Positions 21,695-33,290 of a DNA stretch of 64,000 bases are shown one piece after another. The notes under the pieces are model-generated. The model had not been told where the DNA came from. It ran no database searches and saw nothing but the letters and a program-made list of their open reading frames with translations. The stretch covers positions 52,242,953 to 52,306,952 of the forward strand of contig OX465283.1 of the NCBI GenBank assembly GCA_949987705.1, in the 5' to 3' direction. The position numbers and the translations under genes were made by a program. Source of the stretch: Thereva unica (taxonomy: Eukaryota; Arthropoda; Insecta; Diptera; Therevidae). Numbering within the stretch: the stretch's first letter is position 1; every line of letters starts with the position of its first letter.

Positions 21695-22555
21695 CTTAAT
21701 CCCTCGTGGGACATAGGGCGGAAACAGTTGCCCTCCAGCGGACTCTGTTTTGCGCGACAGCTCTTAGCTCTGACCAGGATCTCCCAGTAGTTGCGGCCTC
21801 TGCTAGTAGGGTTCTCCTCCACGTTGTTCTAGGTCTTCCAACTCGACGGGATCCTTGCGGGTTCCAGTCAAGGGCCTGTTTGGCTAGATTTTCGTTATCG
21901 CGTCGCAAGGTGTGGCCAACCCAATTACATTTCCTTCGCCTGATTTGGTCGTCTATCCTTTCTTGGCCGGCACGGCGCCATAGCTCTTCATTTGAAATTC
22001 TATCTTGCCAGCGGATTTTTAGGATACGACGTAGGCATCTGTTTATGAAGACTTGTAGGCGCCCTGTGATAAATTGGGTGACTTTCCATGTTTCGCAACC
22101 GTATAAAAGAACTGCCTTAACGTTGGAGTTGAACAGCCGCAATTTGGTGTTGGTTGAGATCTCCGTTGATCTCCATATGCGGAACAAGCATGCATATGCG
22201 CTTCGTGCTTTATTTATTCTGGAACTGACGTCTTCTTCTGCACCACCATTTTCGGTAATAATACTACCGAGGTAGCAGAATTTATCTACCAGTTCCACGT
22301 CACGGTTATTCAGCGCAGTTCGTTCAAGTGTGTTTGCATTTATCCGCATTTCTTTGGTTTTATTCGGATTCAGCCTTAAGCCTGCTAGACTACTTTCTGT
22401 TGCCAAATTGTTTAACATGTTTTTTAGCTCCTGATGTCTGTGGGCCAGCAAACAGATATCATCTGCGTAGTCGAGGTCCTTAAGGCGATCTAGCAAACCC
22501 CACTGTATGCCGCCTGTTCTACTATCTAGAGCGCCAACAAGAATGTCATTTACGT
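21695..22555 (-). mobile_element. 5'-truncated LINE (CFDP2-like family), copy A
   Basis: The minus-strand frame at 21696-22496 is open for 266 codons and is nearly identical to the C-terminal part of the LINE at 47372-49243. It starts within the YADD region (LDYADDICLLAHR), then has LRLNPNKTKEMR, FCYLGSIITENGG, LLYGCETWKVT, RWQDRISNEELWRRAGQ and WVGHTLRR. Sequence identity to the other copy stops near 22550, marking the 5' truncation. The endonuclease and most of the reverse transcriptase are absent, so it cannot move by itself. The lack of stops suggests recent insertion. Confidence 0.85.
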
Positions 22556-22984
22556 AATGTTGCTACGGTCATAGCAACATTTTGGAGGGTGTGATTGCCA
22601 CAACGACAGACTACTATCACCCTAGATTGACCGCCAGGAACGACTCCACCGTTTAAATACGCTCAAAAAGACAGTGGGGAAACGGCCTGAGGAACTTTGG
22701 ACTACGGATGTTCACCAAAAACTCTTAAACAACAGAAGACTGCAGAGCAGGGTTTTATTTAGAAACCACTAACAATTCACCGTACTTGCCCCTTCCGGCG
22801 CATGTCTTTCAACGGCTCTAAGAACTCTAGACCACCTTGACTCTTGTGGGCATTGTGATGTATTCCCGTTGGTTCTGGTTCCTTCTTAAATTGTCGATCT
22901 ACAATCTTGTTCGAACCAGTTAATCCTAGCCTATCTGGGGGCTCAGCATAGTATTTCTTCTGCTGCTCCATTTACTCACTTACT
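22556..22984. other. No feature recognised
   Basis: A 64-codon minus-strand frame at 22777-22971 has no motif that I recognise. Nothing else is seen. Confidence 0.4.
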
Positions 22985-23104
22985 TACTCCTTGAATACCC
23001 CATGCGACATAGGGCGGATACAGTCACCCTCCAGCGGATTCTGTTTTGTACGACAGCTCTCAGCTCTGTCCAAGATCTCCCAATTGTTGCGGCCTCTGCT
23101 AAAA
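22985..23104 (-). mobile_element. LINE 3'-end fragment, CFDP2-like family
   Basis: About 120 bases match the 3' end of the LINE at 21695 and of that at 47372: gacatagggcgga, accctccagcgga, gttttg.gcgacagctct, agatctcccagttgttgcgg and cctct. Nothing of the coding core is left. Confidence 0.75.
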
Positions 23105-24632
23105 AAATTTCGTTGCCTTTGAAGCCCCTGTGACCAGGGACTCAGACAAGGGTAACTTGTTTGAGAACGCCCAACTCATCAATAGCACGTTGGCAGTCCC
23201 AAACTAATTTCGTCTTGGTCCTACGAGACCTTATCGCTCTAATTGCCACTTGGCTATCAGAGAAGATAAAATCCGTTTATTTTGGGGGGCCCTTCTTAAG
23301 TTCTCATGAGTGCACGCAAAAATAGCGTACTGCTTGAAAGACAGTTGCTAGGGTTCCTAGATCTCATCGCCCTGCTAAATCTGGGGCTTTCACTCCAAAG
23401 TCCAGGTTAGTCTATCCTGTATGTATACAGAAGGTTCCTTAAATTTTGAGATTCTAAATGGCATGCAGTCCGATATCATCCCCGCTTCCAGAATCTCTTC
23501 TATGATGTTGATTATTATAGAATATCCTCGCCCAAGACCAGCGCCCAGATCACCATTCGCTTTCAGCCGGAACTCCGCGTTTATGGCGGATTTCTCTACC
23601 TCAAGGTGGAAGGGTACAAGATTGAGGAGAGTCTCCAGCGCTGCAGGCCATTCTTTGAATTTTGCTTAAATTGGTTATGAAACACTTAAGCGTCGTTCTA
23701 TGCCACCAAACTAAAGCTCCATAAGTTACCATGGGCCTAATGATAATGGTGTATATTCAACACATGGTTTTCGGTTGACCCCATGTAGAACCACAAGCTC
23801 TGCGGCCAGCCCACAGAGATCTGCTCATCAGAGTGTGCTGTTTCCAGTTGAGCTTTACATTTAGCGTCACTCCTAAATATTTGGCTTGTTGTGAAAAGCC
23901 TACAGTTCTGCGAGTGTAGATTCCAAAAGTCCGGTAGTGATCGTTTCTTGCTGAAAGGAGTCAGAATAGTTTTGTCGGGATTGACTTTTAGTGCCATGCT
24001 CTCGCACCAGCTAGAGACCAGATCTAGTGCCTGCTGTAGGTGCCTTAAGATGGCTCCTTCAGTTTCATCTGTAACTACTACGACGACATCGTCAGCGTAA
24101 CCTTGGCCGTTGAGCAGCTCTAGGAGTTCATCTACAACAAGGCACCAGAGAAGTGTAGATAAAACTCCACCGTGTGGACAACCTTATAAATTATAGTTCC
24201 CTCCAGACACCCCTCTACATAAGAGACCATTAGTTTGCAGAAAGATCCAGTTGCAGAAAGTGCTGCTTAGACTGCATCTACTTAGAGTCCTAACTATAGC
24301 ATAATTAGGAAGTGACTAGGTCGCAGCCCTCCTGTAGCAGAATGGGATAGATTCCGTCTGCTCCAGGGAATTTGTATGGTTTGAACGATACAATCGCCTC
24401 CGTAATAGTTTCGTGGTTAAACACAGTGTTTGCTTATGTCCAGGCAGCTTTGGTCACTTTAGAAAGGGGGCCTGTTGGCTGCCCAGCCGAAATTGTGTAC
24501 CCATTTGAATAAATGGTTGTGCCTGGGAAGTATGCCTGGAGCAATATTATCAAGGTTTCTTCCCTAGACTGTGTGAAAGAGCCATACGTAAACTTGAAAC
24601 TTGATAGATCCAAGATCTCCCGATAAGCCCCC
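23105..24632 (-). pseudogene. LINE with RNase H domain (I/LOA-like), main part
   Basis: Read on the minus strand from right to left, the pieces are: a linker with TQSREETL near 24570; ETITEAIVSFKP and PGADGIYP near 24380-24420; GCPHGGVLS near 24160-24180; GYADDVVVVVTDETEGA near 24060-24110; MALKVNPDKTILTPF at about 23950; and an RNase H-like part (VPGHKG-type and DSQVAIRAIRS-type sequence) around 23110-23290. The order fits LINEs of the I/LOA type, which carry RNase H after the reverse transcriptase. Many stops and frameshifts are present. The upstream end continues at 25091-25270 beyond a SINE. Confidence 0.7.
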
Positions 24633-25090
24633 TTTTTTTTTTTTTTTATGTGACAGACTAGAGGCTTAGGGAAAGTCCCTTTGTACTGTCGACAATCTAT
24701 TTGTTCGTATAGAGTTAATGTCGGACAGCAGCTCTAGCCGGAAGATAGAGAGAAGAGAAGGAAGTAACTGTCACAACCTAGCCACGATATTTTTTATTCC
24801 ACCTAATCACAACCATTTCGCGACTCTGACATCGGGGCGTCGAGAACAACTCGCTGGAGTGTTATGCCTCCTGAAACGAGGTGAATCTCATCAACCAACC
24901 GATGGCATGCGCTTGGTGGAGCGGGGAAGGACTAGGGAAGGCTTTGACAGGGGAATCAGGAATGTAAAGAGGGAAGAAGAAAGAAGGAAAGTTAGGTGGG
25001 AAAGGCGAAGGACCGTGGCGCCGACGGGATTCGAACCCGGGACCTCTGGGGATAGCAGTCAGGCGCCTTACCTCTAGACTACCGAGGCCC
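24633..25090 (-). mobile_element. tRNA-derived SINE, copy 1
   Basis: On the minus strand the element starts with a tRNA-like head of about 75 bases (25014-25090). The head has a perfect polymerase III A box (TAGTCTAGAGG) and B box (GGTTCGAATCC). A ~360-bp body follows, and the element ends in a 15-base poly(A) tail, seen as T at 24633-24647. A second copy lies at 47327-49644. The element interrupts the LINE at 23105-25270. The frame at 24718-25077 is incidental; its end (PTGFEPGTSGDSSQAPYL) is the tRNA-like head read as protein, a common false gene call. Confidence 0.85.
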
Positions 25091-25270
25091 TTTAATGAAG
25101 CTTTGTGGATTTTTGCTGAGTCTCGAATGTCTTCGAAATTCTTGCAGAAATTCCTCCAGCTATATTTCTTTTTCCTCGTCTCATCGCCCTATTATAGGTG
25201 TTTAGTGAGCTTTTGTAACTCTCCCTGCTGCTCTTATTAGATTAATGTAATTTTACAGCGAAACCCAGCC
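25091..25270 (-). pseudogene. RNase H-type LINE, upstream part beyond the SINE
   Basis: The minus strand reads RAARESYKSS, RAMRRGKRN and TFETQQKSTKLHK, which resembles the linker between endonuclease and reverse transcriptase in I/LOA-like LINEs. It continues logically into the piece left of the SINE. Confidence 0.5.
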
Positions 25271-26378
25271 GTTTTAAGCTATAATCCGAACTTAATAATA
25301 AACGAATATTAAACTCTTATTGAGATGGAAATATATATATATATGTATGTATATATATCCATGCCAAGTTGCAGTCCGTATGGTATGGTATGCATGTAAC
25401 TATAAACTGTGTATTGCTGAACTACAACTTGTAAAAGATGGACATGTAATAGTCGACAACTTACGAAGCTCATACGGAAATCATCAATCTCCCAATTTTC
25501 AGGATTGCACATGCACCGATGACTTAATCATGAGGTCGGCGAATGTTCATTATATGTATATACATATTTTGTAAAAGAAAAACTTTTTTCTAGCATCTAG
25601 TATATACTTGTAAAGATAAAAATCGAATTGAACTCCCACACTCGAAGCTATTATCCGCGCTACTTTGACCGGAAAACTTCTTTAACATAAAATCCATTCA
25701 AAACCAAACGACTCCTTCACATAAATTCTTCAATGCCCAATGCTAGGTACTTCTTAATTCGAATATAGCATCGAGAAGCCCTTCTCATAATTTATAGTCC
25801 TTCAGATCTCAAAATGGAACCCAATAATATAACGTAGTCTTGACTCCTGCCATCGCTCCCCAGTAATCCTTTTTCTTGCACATTATCCCAAGTAAAAGAA
25901 TCAGGATTCTGTGATCCGCTTTTTATTAGCTCTGAAGGACAAGTTCGAAACTCCTTATGCAGTTTGATTTATTTATTTTTTCCTCCGTTCGTTTTTTGTA
26001 TGGCTGCTCCACTTTTCAATATCCTGCCCTTCGGATTGAGTGTTGCTACAAGTTTATCCTGGACTGAGGAGAACTGAATAAACAGCAGCGGAAGCAGCGC
26101 AAGCAAGAAAAATCACTTGAGAGAAGATGAAATGATTTCTTTACTGCCGTAGCGGAAGCGGATATTTTTTTAGCTAGTTTTATTCATGGAAAACTGGAAT
26201 TGGAGAAAATTGTTTTCCTTTTTCGTTTTTCATACCGGAAATAGTAATTACAAATATTTTTCACTGCTGAGAACGACAGTTTGAATGCAATGCTTTATCT
26301 TTGATTTTAAAGTTTTTTTTAGGCTACCATGTTTGAAGTGGTTCTACAAACAGTTTACTTTAATAAGTTTAACTTAAA
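25271..26378. other. Intergenic, with a short TA microsatellite
   Basis: A run of alternating ta with one tatg interruption lies at about 25330-25360. No gene or transposon was recognised in the rest. Confidence 0.45.
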
Positions 26379-27161
26379 GACCCTGTTTAGATGTTGCGCT
26401 TTGTCTCGCGCTTTGAGTCGCCTCAAAGCGCACATTTGTTTAGACGATTCGCTTTGAGCCCAGTCGCTTCCTTTACAGCTGGAACAAATGGAAAAAAATA
26501 ATTTGCTATCTACGAAGTATTGCCGTGTTTTTATAAAGTGTGATAACAATTTTTGCGATATCCAGAGTATTTCCGTTTTTTTAAATAAGAAAAGTGATAT
26601 GGTATTTTTGTAAATTGCCAAAATAACGTTTTCTCGCACGTGTTTTCACTTAGAAGGCTGAAACTAAAGTGAAATGGAACACGAAGATGGAACAAAATGA
26701 AATTAAAACGCCAAAAAAGCGCAAGTGAATCCCTTTGAGGCAAGTTACACGGCATAACATTTCTTCCATCAACACTTCCAATAATTCCAATAAACCGGTT
26801 TTATTGGCAAGGGGTCGCGGGGAAGTTTGTTACTTGTGCACCCCAAAAAATTCTCGACTGCACAGAGCAACACACTAACACAATCATAATTTCATTCTCG
26901 GGGTCTACGGGTCTACGAAAATGACTTAAAGTTTGTACACAGCTACATAGACAATAGAATTGTTACACGAAAAAATGCAGATCAGTCAGTTTATCGTGAA
27001 ATTCGTATAACACGCACAAACCGGTTTGTTACAGCAGAAAGTGTTATGCCGTGTAACAAGCCTCTTTCTGATCAAGACTCACTTCCCACCGCCCCGAAAC
27101 CTCCCCGCACCCACAAATTTCGTGAGGCACTTGCGCTGAAGCGCACCGTCTAAACAGGGTC
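26379..27161. mobile_element. TIR element GACCCTGTTTAGA, with nested MITE
   Basis: The ends are inverted copies: gaccctgtttagatgttgcg at the left and the reverse complement of gaccctgtttagacggtgcg at the right. AAA flanks both sides (26376-26378, 27162-27164), compatible with a 3-bp duplication. The TIR contains GGTGCGCTT, a block also found in the Harbinger-like TIRs at 57942 and 62824. No transposase was recognised inside. A second inverted-repeat element occupies 26744-27057. Confidence 0.65.
26744..27057. mobile_element. MITE with GTTACACGGCATAACA ends
   Basis: The 314-bp element has inverted ends gttacacggcataaca (left) and tgttatgccgtgtaac (right). An internal inverted pair around aaaccggttt is also present. 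It is nested inside the element at 26379-27161, so it is the younger insertion. No coding capacity. Confidence 0.7.
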
Positions 27162-27437
27162 AAAGGCGATTTTTCGTTTTATACTAGCATCTTCCACTTT
27201 CCTGTTGGCACTTTCCACAGCACTGTAATTTTCGGGTTTCGTTCCGTACATCGTTCGACATGACCAGCCAAGTAAATCACAAAAATTTGTTTGATTGATT
27301 AGAAAAAGCTCTTTTGAACCCTATTTGCACTCTTTAAATTATGCAAGTGTCATTTTCACGTGGGACAAAAAAGAAGATACAAACTTTAATTGTTATAGGG
27401 AAGGTAAAGGTATACTTTTGATATAACCTTTTTAAAT

Positions 27438-28580
27438 TCTTCTTCTTCTTCTTTGACCCGTTAGCTGGCGATCTGAGCGGGACGTCCCTGCAACGGATAC
27501 GCTGCTGTCGGTGCCGCTGGGTCTCGAACTCTATTCACGATTAGTTTCAATTCTTGCCTATTTTCGGCGAAGTCTCGAGCCTCGGTAACAGATTCTTTAG
27601 GTCATTCTCGATATTCTTTAGCCAGGTTTTCTTCGGTGCCGATCGCTGGATTTTCCAGTCTGCGGAACGGTCTCGCCAGAGAAGTTTACGTGGCAAGCAG
27701 TTATCATTCATTCGGCAAACATGTCCAAACCACCGTAGTCGACGTTTTCGCAATTCTTCTTCGATCAGTGTGTGCTGATCGCAACTTTGTCGAACTGTCT
27801 CGTTTAAAAAGCGATCGCGGAGAGAGACACCCAGGATCTGCCTCAAGCATCATATTTGGAAGACCTCGAGGTTCTTAACGTCCAGTTTGAGCAGTGTCCA
27901 CATTGCAGATCCATAAAGAAGAATCGGAAGGATCAACGTTCGGTAAAGGCATACTTTTGTTTTGATGGATATATTTGTTCGTTTCCAAATGCAGCACTTG
28001 AGCGGGGCGAATGTTGCTATTGCCTGGCCGATGCGGCTGTGATTATTGTGATATTATTATTATAATCAACCAATGATCCAAAATATTTGAACATCGAGAC
28101 CTGTTTAATTTGCGTTCCATCGATGTGAACATTGGCCCTCGATCCGTCCGTTGTGAGCACTTTGGTCTTTGCCGCATTGATTTATATATAATAAGTATAA
28201 AATGTGCGATGCTTCGGCATCCGTGTCGGCGAAAATGGTGCTATCGTCGGCGAACAATAAGTTGGTTACGAAATAGTTGTCGTCGTATCGAACTCCGAGT
28301 TGTCCATTGAATGCTTCACGCATAATCGCGTCAATCACAACGTTGAAGAGAAGTGGCAAAGCGACGTCTCCCTGTCGGACCCCAGTTTGAATCGGGAACT
28401 CCTCAGATAAGTCGTTTGGAATACGAACGCTGCTGGTTGAGCCATCGTACGACGCTTGGAGAAGTTTGATGATTTTCAAATGCCACGTGTTCAGTTTCCA
28501 AAGCTCTCCACAAGCTGTTCCAATCGATGCAATCGAAAGCGGATTTGAAATCGATGAAAACGATGAGATTCGTATTGACT
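27438..28580 (-). mobile_element. 5'-truncated LINE with (GAA)n 3' end
   Basis: The minus strand starts within the reverse transcriptase (FIDFKSAFDCIDWNSL) and runs through SSVRIPNDLSEEFPIQTGVRQ, LLFADDSTIFADTDAEAS, MRQILGVSLRDRFLNETVRQ and RLRWFGHVCRM. The tail is a short GAA repeat, seen as ttcttcttcttcttc near 27438. Frameshifts break it into frames at 28105-28638 and 27547-27846. It is the same family as the fragment at 16455-17480. The part upstream of the RT, including the endonuclease, is missing. Confidence 0.8.
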
Positions 28581-28808
28581 GATCACAAAAATTTGTAAAA
28601 TTATAGAAACCAAGATACAAGGAAAACTCGAGAAACACGCGACATCTTCGTCGACCATGTTTTTTTGTGATTTCGAAATTGTTTTCTTAAAAAGTCACAA
28701 GGAAGCTGTGGACCAATTAGCCATTTAGTCTCCTTAAAATGCTAATTTCCCCGGACTACTAGATAAAAGCTGTATTGAAAAGAGGTTGAATTTTTGTACA
28801 TTTATTTT
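28581..28808. other. Spacer between two LINEs
   Basis: AT-rich sequence. It ends with ATTTATTTT at 28800-28808, the left copy of the target duplication of the next LINE. Confidence 0.5.
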
Positions 28809-30703
28809 CTTCTTCTTCTTTAACGGCTCTACAACCGGGATCCGGTCCTGGCCTCGCGCAACTGTTCTCTCCACCGGTCCCGATTCTGAGGCGATGTCAT
28901 CCAGTTTGGCATCCCTAAACTCTGAGCGTCCTGGTCCACGCCATCCTTCCAGCGAAGGTTGGGCCCCCCTCGCTGTCGCACCACATAGGCCTTACCGCAG
29001 AGAACTTTCCGAGCAGGCTCATCTTCACTCATACGAGCTAGATGCCCTGCCCACCGGAGCCTACCGAGCTTTATTTTCTTCACAACATCTATGTCGCGAT
29101 AGCGCTCGAAGATCTCGTCATTGTAGAGTCTCCGGAATCATCCTTCCTCACATACGGGGCCAACAATCCTCCGAAGTATTTTCCTCTCAAACACGCCCAA
29201 GAGGTTTGAGTGCTTTTTGCTAAGCACCCACGTTTCGGATGCATATGTGAGAACGGGTAAGACCATCGTCTTATATAGTAAAAGTTTAGACGTTATGGTT
29301 AGATATTTGGATTTGAAGAGCCTTGACAGACTATAGTAGGCTTTGTTGGCTTTTAGCAGTCGTGCGCGTATTTCTGGTTCCATGCTATTGTCGGCTGCTA
29401 CTATTGACCCAAGGTAGGTAAATGATTTTACCACGTCAAACTCGTGTTCCGCTACCTTGATTGTGGGACCAATGTTAGGTGTTCTTCCAGACGAGGCCAC
29501 CATGTACTTTGTTTTGCTTTCGTTAATGTGCAGGTCCCAGATTTCCTGCCGCTTGCTCAATCTGAGTGAAAGCTTCTTCCACAGCTGTTGTTGTTCTTCC
29601 AATGATGTCAATGTCGTCTGCGTAAGCCAGTAATTGGGTGGACTTGTGGAGGATTGTACCCCTTGATGTCACGCCCGAATCTCGGATCACTTTCTCCAAC
29701 GCCAGGTTGAAAAGGAGGCAGGCCAGACCGTCCCCTTGTCGGAGTCCATTATAGATGTTGATTGTTCTGGACAGTGTTCCGGATACCTTTACTTGGCTTG
29801 ACACATTGATCATGGTCAACCTACATAGTCTTGTCAGTTTGTTGGGGATGCCGAATTCTCTCATGGCTTTGTAGAGTTCTACCCTGGCTATGCTATCATA
29901 GGCGGCTTTAAAGTCTATGAAGAGGTGTTGAATTGAGTTTTGAAACTCTAGACATTTTTCCATAGCCTGCCTCAAGATGAAAATCTGATCAGTCGTTGAT
30001 TTGCCTGGGCTGAAGCCACACTGGTAATGGCCTATGATGTTTCTAGCGTATGTGGCCATTCTGTTTTGTAGGATAGCGGAGAATATCATATACACGGTAC
30101 TCAACAACGTTATACCGCGATAATTAGTGCACGCTGTGATATCTCCTTTTTTGTGTACCGGACAGAGGATGCATTTTCTCCAGTCTTCTGGCATCACTTC
30201 CTGCTCCCATACTTGCACAATTAATTCATGAATCGCTTGGTGTAATGTAGGCCCTCCATATTTAACCAGCTCCGCTGCGATGCGGTCTGCACCCGAGGCC
30301 TTGTTGTTTTTGAGCCGGCTGATGGCTCTGCTAACTTCTTCTATGCTTGGTGGCGGCAGCATAGCATTGTCATCAGATATTGGTGGAGCCTCCGAATCCT
30401 CGGTTAGCTCGCCATTTAGCAATTCATGAAAGTGCTCTTCCCATCGCTCCAAGATGCCTTTAGGATCGGTGATCAGATTCCCTTCTTTGTCCTTGCAGTA
30501 TGTGCAACTGCAACGTGGTGTGAATTGCGTCATACTGCGGACTCTTTGGTAGAACTCCCGCGCCTGGTGCGGCCGTCGTTCTCTGTACTGTTCTAGCTCA
30601 CAGACGAGATTTTTTTCCCAGGCTTCCTTTTTTCGTCTGTGAATTCTCTTTTCTTCTTTTCTGAGCTCTTTATAGTTCTCTTCGCGTGCCCGTGCACGGG
30701 CAT
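28809..30703 (-). mobile_element. 5'-truncated LINE (endonuclease/RT type) with target duplication
   Basis: The element is flanked by ATTTATTTT on both sides (28800-28808, 30704-30712) and ends in a (GAA)n tail. A 336-codon frame (29523-30533) has KNNKASGADRIAAELVKYGG, CPVHKKGDITACTNYRG, CGFSPGKSTTDQIFILRQ, FIDFKAAYDSI, YNGLRQGDGLACLLFN and LLAYADDIDIIGRT. The YADD catalytic motif is intact. It then shifts frame into 29138-29611 (HINESKTKYMV, FTYLGSIVA, LTYASETW), and after a stop into 28829-29083 (LGRLRWAGHLARM, GPVCEEG upstream). The endonuclease is missing. One frameshift and one nonsense codon show it is no longer functional. Confidence 0.85.
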
Positions 30704-30837
30704 ATTTATTTTGCTCCTTTTAAAATTGGCCCCCTAAAAAATTGTTTAGGGCGAAGAAAAGAGGCATCTTGCTAGATGCCCTAATAAATGTTCCTGCCTC
30801 TAGTGAATGCGGAGCGTACATTCTTCTAGCAGGCCAT

Positions 30838-31322
30838 CAGGAGCGCGTTCAAAAACCTTACTATGGTTAACCATGGTTAACTATGGTAAACTTTTGTCGT
30901 TCAAAAACTCCGTGGTTAACTACAACATAACCACGAGCATAAGTTTTTGGCGTTCAAAAACTCCCGTGGTTAACCATGGTGTAGTTAAATTTTAACCATG
31001 CTCGGGAGCATGGTTAGCGATAGTTAAGAAGAAGAAGAATAAAAACAATTTTTTGAGATTTGTTTTAATGTTAACAATGAACAAATCAAAGTGGGATGTG
31101 TGAGATTATTTTAAATAAATAATTATTGGAAATAATTGAGGCAAATAGCCGACACTATTTTATGGAGAAAAAAATTTAAATTTTCTTTACCACGTAGTTA
31201 ACCACGGTGCGTTCAAAAACCTCCATGGTTAAACATAAACTTTCGTGGTTAAGTGAAGTGAAGCAGCATAACCACAGCTTACCTCGTGGTTTACTATAGT
31301 AAGGTTTTTGAACGCGCTCCTG
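30838..31322. mobile_element. TIR element CAGGAGCGCGTTCAAAAACC with internal repeats
   Basis: Ends are inverted copies for about 28 bp (caggagcgcgttcaaaaacc then ttactat). Inside, the unit gttcaaaaactcc.tggttaac recurs at about 30900, 30953 and, in an altered form, 31210. Many copies of ccatggttaac occur in both orientations. The element lies 126 bp beyond the target duplication of the adjacent LINE. It has no coding capacity. Confidence 0.75.
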
Positions 31323-31356
31323 GAGAGGGCAGAGGAAATATAATATATAATGCAGA

Positions 31357-31485
31357 AGTACTTAATGTACAAACGGGTGAATTTGATTTGCAAAAGGATG
31401 AGTTTAAATGGCAAAAAGGTGAATTGAATTTGGAAAAGGATTAATTTGATTTGCAAAAGGGTGAATTTAATATGAAAAAACACTA
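31357..31485 (-). repeat. 21-bp minisatellite, copy 1
   Basis: Five units of the type tgaatttgatttgcaaaagga are arranged head to tail. It matches 63764-63932 in the opposite orientation, including the flank agaagtacttaat. Because the period is seven codons, the minus strand stays open for 84 codons (31229-31483) with a repeating LQIKLIL-type pattern; I treat this as an artefact of the repeat. Confidence 0.75.
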
Positions 31486-32068
31486 GGCTGAAACTTCAAT
31501 GAAATCCCCATGTTTTTGAGGGACAAATCTAATATTAATTTTTCATCAGAAACGGCGCGTGGATGAAGAGGAAAGTGGGGATAATGGGAGGTACCAGCCC
31601 ACTTCTTCCTTCATCTACAAAGTTCATGAGAAATGTTCTTGCGAGCTTAGACAAAAGTACCACGAAATATGGAGCCGCGCTTGATATAGATACAGATTTA
31701 AAGACAGATCACGATTAAGTTGTTTCAAATTGTCTTGATATTTTTGTTCAGTGTTGTTTGTCACTTCATCATGGAAAGACAGCACAACGTTTATAAACTA
31801 TTCAGTTGTATTACTAAAATCGATCCACTGATCGGCCCAAATTTTGTTCTGCGTAGAAGCCCAGTTCTGACTTAATGGCTACGTCAAATAAGAGCAACCT
31901 GAAGTGGTTCAAGAGTAGCTATTGCCCCCAGACAAAACAGCTGTTGGGTGTGGTTTATTCATCCGTCCATATTTCTTAAAAAATTTCTGAATGACCGCCG
32001 TTATCTCGTCATGACAATGGACAATTTGCTGTCTGAAATTAAGGCCCGTTATCTCGATGACCTAATAA
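31486..32068. other. No clear feature
   Basis: Probably the upstream part of the transposase remnant that follows, but no motif is readable here. Confidence 0.35.
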
Positions 32069-32600
32069 GATGACGCTACTTGCCACACCCCCGTGAAACT
32101 ATGGCTAGAACAATCCAGTGTGGAGTTAATTTCATGCTTCGAACCGGTGCATTGGCCGCCTAGATTATGTGATATGACAACTCTAGACTTTTTCCCTTCG
32201 GGCTCCGTAGACTGAAACGTCTACATGGACAAGCAGGCTTCCATTGATGATTGGAAGTTAACATTAAGGGGCTTATACACGATACAACGTTTGCACTAAC
32301 TTGCAATTTCACTTTATCGGGCCAACAACTATAACACTGTAAACACTCATGAAAATTTCGTCTGCGACTGAAGTTATTTTGTACTTAACCATTGAAAACC
32401 GTTGGTCCAGTCAAGACACACAAGGCAATCGTCGCTGGCGACCATCGTATTATGCCGATATCGTACCAACCGTTGCATCGTGTAGATTCCACTTAACTCG
32501 CGTCATTGGCAAAATACCAGTCGAAATGCTCGAACGCGACATCGAAAATTTTAACTTCAAAATGGACTATGTTAGCTTCATTTGCACCAGCATTTGAAGC
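32069..32600 (+). pseudogene. DDE transposase C-terminal half, Tc1/mariner-like
   Basis: Readable motifs, in shifting frames, are DDATCHT at 32069-32090 (family QDGATCHT), PPRLCDMTTLDFFPFG at 32150-32200 (family PPRSCDLTPLDFFLWG), and IGKIPVEMLERDIENFNFKM at 32505-32570. These are the second and third catalytic regions and C-terminus of an insect IS630/Tc1-mariner-type transposase. Stops and frameshifts make it inactive. Confidence 0.6.
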
Positions 32601-32749
32601 AATATATGTAAAGAACGGTTCCATTGTATGATAGTATTTTTTTTTCTTTTTAAAAGAAAGTACCTCTAAATCAAGCGAGCTATCAGCGAGGGGCGGGGAT
32701 GATTTTGTCTTTTCGACTAACTTCATAATTTCTACTTAAATTTGATTGT

Positions 32750-33290
32750 GATTCTGATTTGTTTGATTTTTTATTATAAATCTCATCGCGCTCTAGAGCG
32801 ATTTCGACAAATGTGCGTTATTCCCTCATTCATTACCGTTGTAGCTATTGTAGCTAGTCTATTCTCATATAAAAACTCGCTTTACATTGAAAACAATTGT
32901 TCAATTGTGAAGACTGTTAAATATATGGGAGAAATTTGGTGCCCTCAGACAACACAATTCGTAGTTTAGTGAAGAATTTCTTTGAGTACGGGTCTGTAGC
33001 CACTCGCTTCAATAGATGTGTTGAAACTCAATTCAACTCAACTCAAATTTTGGGAATAGAGAACCCACGCGTTATTCAAGAAATACCACTGCACGACGAG
33101 AAAGTCACTGTTTCGAAGTGGGCTCCAAGACCCTCGACGTCGTACGCTATCGTTGGATGTTGGTGCAATTCGTGTGTCTGAAAACGCGAGAAAAAGGTCT
33201 GACTAACCTTTTTTAAACAAGAAGGCGCAAAAGCCAGCAAACCGAAGACCATTGACGAACTCAAACCTAACATATGAGCAGAAGTATGTA
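32750..33290 (+). pseudogene. DDE transposase N-terminal half, same family
   Basis: SLYIENNCSIVKTVKYM, PSDNTIRSLVKNFFEYGSVA and, after a gap, RVIQEIPLHDEKVTV are seen. These fit the N-terminal helix-turn-helix and the early catalytic domain of the same transposase type. The pieces stand downstream of the C-terminal half at 32069-32600, so two copies or a rearrangement are involved. A third relative, about 165 bases, lies at 60715-60880. Confidence 0.55.

Noticed and set aside
21706..22275. 189-codon plus-strand frames at 21706 and 47406
   Set aside because: Both are antisense shadows of the same LINE reverse transcriptase family.
24718..25077. 119-codon plus-strand frame
   Set aside because: It is antisense to the SINE; its C-terminus is the translated tRNA-like head.
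25014..25090. Possible tRNA gene on the minus strand
   Set aside because: It has good A and B boxes but continues into a ~360-bp body and a poly(A) tail, and a related copy exists at 49575. It is the head of a SINE, not a free tRNA gene.
31229..31483. 84-codon repetitive minus-strand frame
   Set aside because: The 21-bp period keeps the frame open; it is a minisatellite also found at 63764 without a gene.
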